A stretch of DNA of 64,000 nucleotides from Blastomussa wellsi (lineage: Eukaryota; Cnidaria; Anthozoa; Scleractinia; Plerogyridae): contig OX393573.1 in NCBI GenBank assembly GCA_947652115.1, positions 16,200,573 through 16,264,572 of the forward strand, read 5' to 3'. Below are positions 32,627 through 43,046 of this stretch, in pieces. Position numbers and translations under genes: made by a program. The notes under the pieces are model-generated. The model saw only the letters and a program-made list of their open reading frames with translations, made no database searches and was not told the origin of the DNA. Every line of letters starts with the position of its first letter. The first letter of the stretch is position 1.

Positions 32627-35600
32627 TCAGACTAGGCCTGACGCAGGTCCGGGTGACTGCAGATCCTTGTCTGGCCTCGAGCTCTCAAGCACGTCAACTG
32701 GTGATGGCATCTAAGGATCCAGAAGAAAACGTTTTGAGAGAAAATTCAATAAATCAACCAATCAAAAACTTTATTTAAGTGTCAATTCTTCTAGCCACCA
32801 GGATTAGTAATCGGGGATACTACTTAAAGGGCCCTAGTCAACCTCCGTCATTTTCGATGCCATCGAAATTATGGAAATTGTATAGTGAAGCGGAGTCTTA
32901 TTGCATTGCTGTACGTTATGTTTCTGGAAGTGTTTAAATTACTTTTAGATATTTTCCCAACAATATCTTTTGCTTTGACACGCTCCGGGTAAAATGTAAT
33001 ACTGAAACTTTCGCATGTAAACAACAACAAAGGTGTGGCTGACTAGTGCTCTTCAAATTACTTATAAAACATACAACAGAAGTACTATAAAGGTGTACAA
33101 TGTTCCGTTGAGGTAAAAAGCACCAGAAAATTTCAGTGTCTGGGGCATTAGAGACGGACCATCGGAAAAGTAATGGGCTGGGGAGGGGAAAACAATAAAT
33201 AAAAATATTGGAGCAAAGAAAATGGCAGGAAAAATACAATAAAAGTTGACAGTTACTTGTGGTAATTACATTGTTCGTGCCACGTCTGACGCTGCGCTTT
33301 CGTTCCGTACCGGCCAAGCGACTCTTCAGAGACCTTATTTCTGCTTGGCAAACTCCTTGAGCATCGTTTGAGTATGGTTTTGTTTGCGTCAGACTCAGAC
33401 CTCCTCGTTAGCAAGTCCTGGTCTGCATACGAGCCTAGTGGCCCATCAGACCGGAGCGTATCCGGGTTTCTGTAGCATGAAGCGACAGAGAGTATTTCAA
33501 CTCACCCCTGGATGGGATGCTAATCTATGGCAGGTTTATCCCCCAGCAGTTAATTACCCGGTACCCATTTATACACTTGGGTGAAGAGAGGCACAGTGAG
33601 AGTTAAGTCTCTTTCCCGAGAACACAACGCAGTGCCCCAGCCAGGGACTCGAACTCGGACCGTCATATCCGGAGTGCTGCGAGCTATACGCCACTGTGCA
33701 AGTTCTGGTAATCCCATATAAAGTAGACAGGATGCTCATAGGATGCTCAGGGATGTTAACTACTGATATTTACTTAATTAGCATATTCAGGACCGTGTAA
33801 ACGTCACTATTTATGACTGTCAAGGCTTTATTTAGGGTTGAATATGGAGAAATGAAAACCTCTGTTCTACATGCGCTGGTGGTTAGTGGTTACAAAAGGC
33901 TTGGGGCTCATAAACGTTTCCAACGAGCATCACCCCTACCACCCCCCTCCTCCTTCCCCCATCCCACCCCCAACCCCTGCTTCCAGCACTTGGTAATTCC
34001 CCTCAATATTCCCAAGTCGCAGGCGCGCATCCTTGATTCTCCTTGGTTTATTATTTATTATCTTCCGGGTGTTTTCTGCCTAGTAAATAATTATTTCAAG
34101 TCTTCGTTGATTTAAATTCTGATATTCTTTAAATCACAAGAAAACGAAACAACAACTCTGAAGTGTAGATACGCATGCGCAGTTCTTTTGGAAATTAAGT
34201 TATTCAGGGAATAATATCACTGGTGTATATTGCTAGAAAACGTACCATCGGTGTCATCTCCCAATTCTGGATATTGTTCTTCTTGTTATTCTTGTTTCCT
34301 TTGCAAAACTTCAAACATGCGACGACGACTCCGAAAAAGATGAACACAGCCACAGGTATAAGAATCTTTACATACAGTGGCAGCGAGGTTCCTGTCAAAA
34401 AAGTGTTGTATGAGCCCGATGTATGTATACCATTACGGTATCGCAGGATTTGTAGTCGGATGTCGGGATTGGAGAGCCATATTAGCTGATGTTAGTTAGA
34501 GTGAGGACACTCGAACCGTGAACACTTGACATTTATTTTTACATTTTTTTACCATTACCCAATGTTAGCCATTCATACAAACAGAAGAATTAGCTTTCTC
34601 AGGTGCTGAAAACACTAATCCTTTGGTCTATGTCAAGAGCTCTCATTGGATAATCATAACAAAAAATGTAAAAATAAATGTCAAGTGTTCACGGTTTTAG
34701 TGCCCGCACTGTAATTTTCCTATACAATCCAGATATATTTAAGCGCATTGTTGGTGGATGAACTAGTTCCAGCAAGTATTCTCAACATAGAACATTTTAA
34801 TAAGGCCATTATTATTAGGAAGAAATTTCAACCTCTACATAATGATTTTGTAGCTTTCTGATTGGTTGTGTCCGTTAGGGATCTATTTAAGGTCGTTTAA
34901 CAGTTGTTCTTCGAGGATGTGCATTGCTAAGATCACCATTACTTTGCTTAAGAGATTCGCGATCTTCTAGGCCGGGAGAATCCATTTAGGATTGTCGGAC
35001 ATGCATTGATTTGGATATTGAAAAAGATCGTTAAAGCACTGAGAACGCTATTTCTGGGGAACTCTAGACACAGCCAGGAATATTACTTTATTATTTTTAT
35101 CTTCGCAGGTCCTTGATTTATTTTCAATCCATGAATTTAATAGCAAATGAAAGCTTTTTAACAAAGGTTTGATACATATTGAAAATGTTTTCATAAATGA
35201 AAATTGTTATTAGTTATTAACGAGGTAGGTTTCTATTGTACATATTCAATTTTCAAAAGGTATCCATAGAAGTTGATGTAATCTTGTTTTTGGGGTTTTA
35301 ACTGGTAAATAAAGGTGTAATTATTATTAAAAAGAATATTATTGTATTATATATTATTATTATTATCATTACTACTACTACTATTACTTACTTATGTAAT
35401 ATAACAAATCATGGAGACTACATTTAAAAAAGAAAACAGAAGAAAAATCTCTAATCGTACTTCTCCGAAAGAAAGAAGCCTTCAACCAGCTAAAAGAAAA
35501 GTAATGCTCCATTAACGGTCAATATTAAACGGGAATGCAAAAACGCCTTCGAATACGGATTATTAATTAAAAGATTATTCTTCTCTAGTCATTCGGCTGA

Positions 35601-38600
35601 GAATTTGGCCTGGAAATAGACAGTCTTCGCCACGCTGTTGAACTACGCGTTAATATCGATTAATATGAGGAATCGATCGACGATTGATCGTTAACACTGC
35701 GAAGCTGATTGCTAATTGCTATCAAATAACTTCGATTTCTTCGGCCACCCACGCAGCGTCTTTCATACTTTGCAATAATGCCTGTCAAGATTTGTACTAA
35801 AATGACTGACTATGTAAACACAGCGCCGCACTTTGCAATAATTGCCGTTGAACTTTGTAATGCACTTTGCAAGAATACTTCGCTAAGAAACGTCTTGTAA
35901 ATAATTTTATACCTTTTGATGATTTCATAGCAGGAGTATGATCTGTCACTTGCCCTAAAACAACAAGCAGAATGCAAGGAAATGACAGGATATATCAACC
36001 TCAGCATTCACGAAACTAGATAGTGAAGAGCACTGCCAGAGGATAAAAATTTCCTCAAGTGTCAAGCACCTTGCAACAAACTTTTAAATGATAAAATTGG
36101 AAATTTGAATTACATTTGCTACACAGATAGGTTCGTTTCTAAATCAACGATAACAAACATAAAAGCGTATTGGAACTTACCAACTGCTCGTGAAAAACTT
36201 GCATGAAAACCTGAGCGTGAGGTTGTAGTTACTGATATAACTGAGCCTACCGATGACGAAAACGTGGCCAGTGTTGATGCAGTTGCTACCTTTGTTGTGG
36301 AAGATGCAGTTGCTAGCATTGGTGTGGAAGATGCAGTTGCTACCTTTGGAGAGGAAGATGCAGTTACCTTTGGAGAGGAAGATGCAGTTGCTACCTTTGG
36401 TGAGGACGATGCATTTGCCACCTTTGGAGAGGAAAATGCAGTTGCTACCTTTGGTGTGGAAGATGCAGTTGCCACCTTTGTTGTGGAAGATGCAGTTGCT
36501 ACCTTTGGTGTGGAAGATGCAGTTGCTACCTTTGGTGTGGAAGATGCAGTTGCTACCTTTGGTGTTGAAGATGCAGTTGCTACCTTTGGTGTGGAAGATG
36601 CAGTTGCCACCTTTGGTGAGGAAGATGAAGTTGTTACCTTTGGTGTGGAAGACGCAGTTGCTACCTTTGTTGTGGAAGATGCAGTTGCCACCTTTGGTGT
36701 GGAAGATGCAGTTGCTACCTTTGGTGTGGAAGATGCAGTTGCTACCTTTTGTGTTGAAGATGCAGTTGCTACCTTTGGTGTGAAAGATGCAGTTGCCACC
36801 TTTGGAGAGGAAGATGCAGTTACCTTTGGAGAGGAAGATGCAGTTGCTACCTTCGGCGAGGACGATGCAGTTGCTACCTTTAGCGTTGAAGATGCAGTTG
36901 CTACCTTTGGTGTGGAAGATGTAGTTGCTACCTTTGGTGTGGAAGATGCAGTTGCTACCTTTGTTGTGGAAGATGCAGTTGCTACCTTTGGTGTGGAAGA
37001 TGAAATTCCTTCTTTTGGTGAGGAAGATGACGTTGCAACCTTTGGTGTGGAAGATGCAATTGCCACCTTTGGAGAGGAAGATGCAGTTACCTTTGGAGAG
37101 GAAGATGCAGTTGTTACCTTTGGTGTGGAAGATGCAATTGCTTCCTTTGGTGAGGAAGATGCAGTTGCTACCTTTGGTGAGGAAGATGCAGTTGCTACCT
37201 TTGGTGAGGAAGATGCAGTTGCTTCCTTTGGTGAGGAAGATGCAGTTGCTACCTTTGGTGAGGAAGATGCAGTTGCTACCTTTGGTGAGGAAGATGCAGT
37301 TGCTTTCTTTGGTGAGGAAGATGCAGTTACCTTTGGAGAGGAAGATGCAGTTGCTACCTTTGGTGAGGAAGATGCAGTTGCTACCTTTGGTGAGGAAGAT
37401 GCAGTTGCTACCTTTGGTGAGGAAGATGCAATTGCTTCCTTTGGTGAGGAAGATGCAGTTGCTACCTTTGGAGAGAAAGATGCAGTTACCTTTAGAGAGG
37501 AAGATGCAGTTGCTACCTTTCTTGTAGAAGATGCAGTTGCTTCCTTTGGTGAGGAAGATGCAGTTGCTACCTTTGGTGAGGAAGATGCAGTTGCTACCTT
37601 TGGTGAGGAAGATGCAATTGCTTCCTTTGGTGAGGAAGATGCAGTTGCTACCTTTGGTGAGGAAGATGCAGTTGCTACCTTTGGTGAGGAAGATGCAATT
37701 GCTTCCTTTGGTGAGGAAGATGCAGTTGCTACCTTTGGAGAGGAAGATGCAGTTACCTTTGGAGAGGAAGATGCAGTTGCTACCTTTGGTGTGGAAGATG
37801 TAGTTGCTATCTTTGGTGTGGAAGATGCAGTTGCTACCTTTGGTGTGGAAGATGCAGTTGCTTCCTTTGGAGAGGAAGATGCAGTTGCTACCTTTGGTGA
37901 GGAAGATGCAGTTGCTACCTTTGGTGTGGAAGATGCAATTGCTTCCTTTGGTGAGGAAGATGCAGTTGCTACCTTTGGTGAGGAAGATGCAGTTGCTACC
38001 TTTGGTGTTGAAGATGCAATTGCTTCCTTTGGTGAGGAAGATGCAGTTGCTACCTTTGGTGAGGAAGATGAAGTTGTTACCTTTGGTGTGGAAGATGCAG
38101 TTGCTACCTTTGTTGTGGAAGATGCAGTTGCTACCTTTGTTGTGGAAGATGCACTTACTCCCTTTGGTGAGGAAGATGCAGTTGCTACCTTTGGTGATGA
38201 AAATGAAGTTGTTACCTTTGGTGTGGAAGATGCAGTTGCGACCTTTGGTGTGGAAGATGTAGTTGCTACCTTTGGTACGTAAGATGCAGTTGCTACCTTT
38301 GGTGATGAAAATGAAGTTGTTACCTTTGGTGTGGAAGATGCAGTTGATACCTTTCGTGTCGAAGATGCAGTTGCTACCTTTGGTGTCGAAGATGCAGTTG
38401 CTACCTTTGGTGTGAAAGATTTACTTGTGGAAGATGCAGTTGTTGGTGCTGTTCGCGTAGTATTTATAGTTCCCACATCTGCTAAAACGGCCAACAAGAA
38501 ATAAACATATTATTAAGAATCGAGATAGGAATAGGGAGGGTAACGAATGCAAACAAATGGTGACATATAGCTGGGTATAAAACAGAGACAGGCAAACGAT

Positions 38601-41178
38601 TCAACCGTGACTACGACCTTTTTTGCAGGTGAAAGGTCACCTTGCCTAGCCATTTCATGTAGTGGATTTTGCTTGTGGTTTTATAATGTTAGCTCGAATG
38701 TAAAAAATACGTCATGGAGGATCTAATTAAGAATATATTCATATTTACCCTTGCCATATAACTCAAATGTCAAGTAGGTTCAAGGCATCTAACCACCAAA
38801 TCAAAGATCTAAATGGGCGCCTGTTAACAACAACAGAGGATCAAAACAAGCGATGGGTAGAGCACTTTCAACAGCTTCTAAATAGACCCCCTCCAACTAA
38901 CCCTCCAACATTACTACCTGCGGATCAAGAACTAGACATAAACTGCGATCCTCCAACTGAAATAGAAGTTAAAAAGGCAATTAAATCACTAAAGAACAAC
39001 AAGTCGGCAGGCCCAGACGACATCCCAGCGGAGCTACTGAAAGCTGATATTGACACCTCAGTGCACATGCTGCACGGCCTCATAGCAAAGATCTGGGATC
39101 AGGAATTTATACCATCAGAGTGGAAAGAGGGACTTTTGGTGAAGTTACCTAAGAAAGGCGACCTAAGCTCGTGTAAGAACTATAGAGGAATCATGCTTTT
39201 GTCAACAGCAGGGAAAGTTCTAAATCGCATTATCCTTGAACGCATGAGGGAAGTGGTGGATGAGATACTACGAGAAAATCAGGCGGGTTTTAGACAATCC
39301 AGATCGACATCAGACCAAATAGCCACCCTTCGTATAATCGTAGAACAATCACTTGAATGGAGGACCCCACTCTATATAAATTTTATAGATTATGAGAAAG
39401 CGTTCGATAGCCTGGACAGAAACACCTTGTGGGACCTGATGGCCAGCTACGGAATTCCCAGAAAGATCATATCATTAGTAAAGAACACATACGAGGGCAC
39501 GAGCTGTCGCATTTTGCATGATAGTGGTTTAACCGAAAAGTTCAGTATTAAAACAGGTGTAAGGCAGGGATGTCTTCTATCGCCGTTCCTTTTCCTTCTT
39601 GCCATTGACTGGGCAACGAAGGAGACAACATCTGACTCTAGGAATGGCATACAGTGGAACCTTGTTGACCAACTTGAAGACCTGGACTTTGCCGACGACT
39701 TGGCACTTCTGTCTCACACCCACTCCCAGATGCAAGCAAAAACCTCAAAACTCGAATCTATCTCATCAAAACTAGGACTCAAAATCAATACTGACAAGAC
39801 AAAGATCATGAGGGTGAATAGCAAGTCCAATGAGCACATCAGCATAGCAAACCGTGACATAGAAGATGTAACATCCTTCACATATTTAGGTAGTGTCATA
39901 AACATCACTGGAGGAACAGACGAGGACGTACAGGCAAGGATAGGGAAAGCACGTAGCGCATTTATTATCCTAGGGAACATCTGGAGATCGAGGGAAATAA
40001 CAACAGCCACTAAAATTAGAATATTCGACTCAAATGTTAAGCCCGTGCTACTCTATGGTTCAGAAACATGGAGAATGACAGAGAAGACCGTGTCAAAACT
40101 TCAGACCTTCATCAACAGATGTCTGCGCAGAATACTCCAGATTTACTGGCCAGATACTATCAGCAATGTTTCCCTGTGGGAGACTACAGGTCAACTACCC
40201 GTCAAAGAACAGATTAAGAAAAGAAAGTGGACATGGATCGGGCATATACTTAGGAGATCAAACACCTGCATAGCGCGGCAAGCATTGGGCTGGAACCCTC
40301 AGGGAAGTAGGCGGCGAGGAAGACCACGAAACACTTGGAAAAGAGACACAGAAAGGACCATCCAGCTGAAAGGCTACACCTGGAATCAGATTGAACAGAA
40401 GGCCAGAGACAGAGGAGGGTGGGGGCGCTTTATCTGTGGCCTATGCTCCGAGACGGAGTTATAAAAGGCATCATCATCATCATCATCATCATATAACTCA
40501 ACCCTCATACATATCCAGACCCGGTATTTGAGCGGACGAATTCGAATGTATGTGGCTTTCACAGGAACCGGAAACAGTCGTTTTGAGATGGAATCAGCGT
40601 CACCAGTGTTTCCTACAAATTCCTGCAGAAAATAGTTATCAGCCCTTTATATATCTAATTTAAGAATCTATTGCTTTATACATCAAGAAGAAGGATATCC
40701 GGCACTAATTTCACCTCTTCTTAAAGACATGTGGGCTCGAATCGCTAAAATTTATTTCAATAACAGCATTTTTTTTTATTATTATTATTATTATTTATTG
40801 CTCACAGTGTTATCATCTTTACGGTACTAACATTACTTACAATACTGACATTACGTACAATTGTAACTTTACTTGCACTACCAGCTTTACTTACAATACT
40901 AAAAATGCTTACGGTACTAATATTGCATACATGTATGCAAACATAATAAGACTTGCTTACAAGTCGAGCTCTCACCGGAAACGAGAAGCGAACGACTGTG
41001 GGGAAGTCTAAAACATAATTTCCTACAAATTCCTGCAGAAAATAGTTATCAGCCCTTTATATATCTAATTTAAGAATCTATTGCTTTATACATCAAGAAG
41101 AAGGATATCCGGCACTAATTTCACCTCTTCTTAAAGACATGTGGGCTCGAATCGCTAAAATTTATTTCAATAACAGCA

Positions 41179-41209
<31 letters not shown>

Positions 41210-43046
41210 TATTGCTCACAGTGTTATCATCTTTACGGTACTAACATTACTTACAATACTGACATTACGTACAATTGTAACTTTACTTGCACTACCAGCT
41301 TTACTTACAATACTAAAAATGCTTTCGGTACTAATATTACATACAATACAAACACAATTTACAGGTTAGTAACGCCATATAACACCAGCATTAACTACAA
41401 TAACAGCATTATAAACTGATGTTCTATACAACTGACGAGACCCGTGACTATTTCGCAAAAACAGGATGCATATATTATGCATTCCATTCAGGAGTTAATT
41501 TGGAGACCACATGGAAACTTTAAAAGGGGAGTGGAGTGCAAAACTTCAAAGCTTCTTGAAGCCATTATTAAATTTGTGATGTTTCTTTTAATATCCTAAA
41601 TTTCTGACTGTCTTTAATGTACAAATTTAAAATTCCCCCATGCTGTAATAACCCGTAAGTTAAAAGCGACTCACTCGAGAAAGAGATGAAACCGAGTGTT
41701 GAGTCCTGGATGGCAGGGCAACCAACCAAAAATCGAAACAAAGACAAGAACAGTGCTTCAGTCTAACCTTTTCTATCTTCTTCCAATGACTGCCGCCATC
41801 AGAGTACTCCACTCTGTATTCCGTTACAGATTCGTTTTCGCTAGTGAATCTTGAGTCATTGTGTTTAAAACCAGTGCCTTGCGTAGCGATAGCACATATC
41901 GTGTCGGCGTATGGTATGTGTATCTCCAAATACTCTGCAGCCGCGTTCTTTGTTTTCGCACACCAGGCATAGTTTCCATTTAGACGACCCATCGAAGGAG
42001 CGAATGTTTTTTCAAAGAATGAGGAGGCTGAAAAGCTTGAGTCGGGTAAACGTTGACGATCTTCAACTCCTAAAGGTGACTGTTCACACGGAACTGATGA
42101 AGAGATAAAAAAGAATCAGTTCGTCGAGGTTCCCACCACTGATCGAATAAGCAATAAAATGATATCAGGTTGAAACTGTAGTCTTTTTTAATAGCTTAGC
42201 AGGTCGCAGAGCGGAGCCCAATACCCATAAAGGTTAGAAAACAATTTAAACACAGAATTAAAATAGGGGAGCCTATTAGAGAAGTTCTTTTTTCATGGTC
42301 AAAATGGCTAGTGGCATGGCAAGCGGGCGCAAGTTGGCGTATTCGTATATCATCGATATTATGTTCAATTGACAGCTGTCAAAACAAGGTATCCGCTTAC
42401 CAGTATCACATAACCACATCCCGGGCTCAGGTTAGGGCTCGTCAAGATTTCGTGCTTTTTGGAAGTTTACCGCTGACCAGGTGATTGTTTGCCATTCTAT
42501 CGTTGGCTCGGGTCCGATTTTTTTGTTGGATTTTGTAGTTTTTTTTCTGTGTTGAGGTTGACGATTAATTCTGACTGTTTCGTTAACCACGTCTTTGTTT
42601 AGGTCCTTTAGTAGTTACGTACACTAGTATTTTCATTTTTCGGAGCTCGGCTTTTAGGCTTGGCTAAATCTATATATTACATATCATAGTTAACTTACTG
42701 TGACTTTGAGAGGTTGTGACGTTATTTCGTGACGCCGATAGGAAACCTTGGAAGTGAGAAAAGAAAAGAAAGTTGAGTAGCGAAATGCATGTCTTCAGTG
42801 ATCTGAAGGCATTACTGCGTGTGGCCTGCGAATGGATTCCCAGTGGTTTTTATTGTTTGTTTTTTTTTCATATAAAGATGAATAATGATAAAATTTCATT
42901 TGAATAAAAACCAATGAAAAATACACAACTGGCAGTTATTGCAATGGCTATACATCTGCCCACTGAGCTTTAATTAAAATATGCAAACACTGTTTACCTT
43001 TGATGAGAACAGTTAGCCAGATTGCTATAAATGCAGTGAAATTCAT
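32627..43046 (-). CDS. Receptor B: tandem paralog of receptor A, second discoidin exon interrupted by a LINE (possible recent pseudogene)
   Basis: Exons: 43046-42998, 42093-41768, a split third exon (40622-40491 plus 38755-38749), 38481-36181, 34391-34246, 32710-32627. Without the insertion the third exon is 139 nt, exactly as in receptor A, and the total is 3045 nt, 1014 residues. The signal peptide is MNFTAFIAIWLTVLIK; the discoidin half starts PCEQSPLGVEDRQ; the stalk has 767 codons; the membrane exon is 146 nt (LPLYVKILIPVAVFIFF...); the last exon encodes MPSPVDVLESS...GLV. The LINE enters 18 nt before the donor, and read-through soon meets a stop. Skipping exon 3 alone shifts frame; skipping exons 2 and 3 together keeps frame and would give a discoidin-less mucin receptor. 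All other splice sites and the stalk frame are intact, so the break is young or tolerated. Confidence 0.8.
33400..33712 (-). mobile_element. tRNA-derived SINE
   Basis: Read on the minus strand from 33712, a tRNA-like head carries an A-box-like 'tggcgtatagctcgcagc' and a B-box 'gagttcgagtcc'. It is followed by a body with 'aagagacttaactctcactg', 'ccaagtgtataaatgggtac' and 'ggtaattaactgctggggg' blocks. The polarity and RNA polymerase III boxes fit a SINE. It lies in the intron between the membrane and last exons of receptor B. Confidence 0.65.
34516..34694. mobile_element. MITE with 33-bp near-perfect terminal inverted repeats
   Basis: The left end, 'ccgtgaacacttgacattta' continuing through 'tttttacatttttt' to 34550, is matched in reverse complement by 34661-34694. 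The 179-bp element is non-coding. It lies in the intron between the stalk and membrane exons of receptor B, and I saw no counterpart in the matching intron of receptor A. Confidence 0.8.
36181..38481 (-). repeat. Expanded 27-bp coding minisatellite in the stalk exon of receptor B
   Basis: 2301 nt dominated by highly similar 27-bp units (KVATASSSP, KVATASSTP, KEAIASSSP), roughly 75 of them, with occasional 24-bp units (KVTASSSP). The units are more homogeneous than in receptor A, and higher-order blocks (Thr-type versus Glu-Ala-Ile-type units) repeat. The opposite strand is also open over 2 kb as a by-product of a 27-bp period with no stop in any unit. Confidence 0.92.
38756..40501 (+). mobile_element. 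RTE-like LINE, 5'-truncated, with 11-bp target-site duplication
   Basis: The element (38767-40490) is flanked by ATATAACTCAA at 38756-38766 and 40491-40501. It carries reverse transcriptase sequence, then only about 10 bp of 3' UTR and a (CAT)n tail. A minimal 3' UTR with a microsatellite tail is typical of RTE-clade LINEs. It is inserted antisense to receptor B, within its third coding exon. Confidence 0.85.
38767..40464 (+). CDS. LINE reverse transcriptase fragment (565 residues)
   Basis: An open frame without stop or frameshift over 565 residues. RT motifs are visible: NNKSAGPDDIPAELLK, LPKKGDLSSCKNYRGI, NQAGFRQSRSTSDQ, FIDYEKAFDSLDR, TGVRQGCLLSPFLF and the catalytic FADD (DFADDLALLSH), then SKLGLKINTDKTK. 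The C-terminal part has WIGHILRR and RRRGRPRNTWKRD, common in RTE-like elements. The endonuclease and 5' part are missing. The initiator ATG is simply where the truncation falls. The intact frame implies a recent insertion. Confidence 0.9.
   Translation: MSSRFKASNHQIKDLNGRLLTTTEDQNKRWVEHFQQLLNRPPPTNPPTLLPADQELDINCDPPTEIEVKKAIKSLKNNKSAGPDDIPAELLKADIDTSVHMLHGLIAKIWDQEFIPSEWKEGLLVKLPKKGDLSSCKNYRGIMLLSTAGKVLNRIILERMREVVDEILRENQAGFRQSRSTSDQIATLRIIVEQSLEWRTPLYINFIDYEKAFDSLDRNTLWDLMASYGIPRKIISLVKNTYEGTSCRILHDSGLTEKFSIKTGVRQGCLLSPFLFLLAIDWATKETTSDSRNGIQWNLVDQLEDLDFADDLALLSHTHSQMQAKTSKLESISSKLGLKINTDKTKIMRVNSKSNEHISIANRDIEDVTSFTYLGSVINITGGTDEDVQARIGKARSAFIILGNIWRSREITTATKIRIFDSNVKPVLLYGSETWRMTEKTVSKLQTFINRCLRRILQIYWPDTISNVSLWETTGQLPVKEQIKKRKWTWIGHILRRSNTCIARQALGWNPQGSRRRGRPRNTWKRDTERTIQLKGYTWNQIEQKARDRGGWGRFICGLCSETEL
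40609..41350. repeat. Tandem duplication with an 86-bp templated filler
   Basis: Two copies (40609 to about 40932 and 41019 to about 41350; offset 410 bp) start 'tttcctacaaattcctgcag', i.e. 14 nt inside the third exon of receptor B plus its acceptor, and run through 'aggatatccggcac' and a (TTA)n tract. The filler between them, 40934-41019, is identical by eye to 43421-43506 upstream of receptor B. The matching intron of receptor A has no such duplication. Confidence 0.85.
42178..42672. other. Insertion in intron 1 of receptor B absent from receptor A
   Basis: Receptor A and B introns align up to 'aggttgaaact' and resume at 'tacatatcatagtta'. The roughly 495 bp between are only in B and contain 'ggagcccaatacccataaa' and 'ggagctcggcttttaggctt'. 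The ends 'agcggagccc' and 'ggagctcggc' may be degenerate inverted termini. The element type is unknown. Confidence 0.55.

Noticed and set aside
36264..38282. 672-codon plus-strand frame over the receptor B stalk
   Set aside because: It is the mirror of the 27-bp repeat on the opposite, spliced coding strand. It has no splice context or non-repeat domain.
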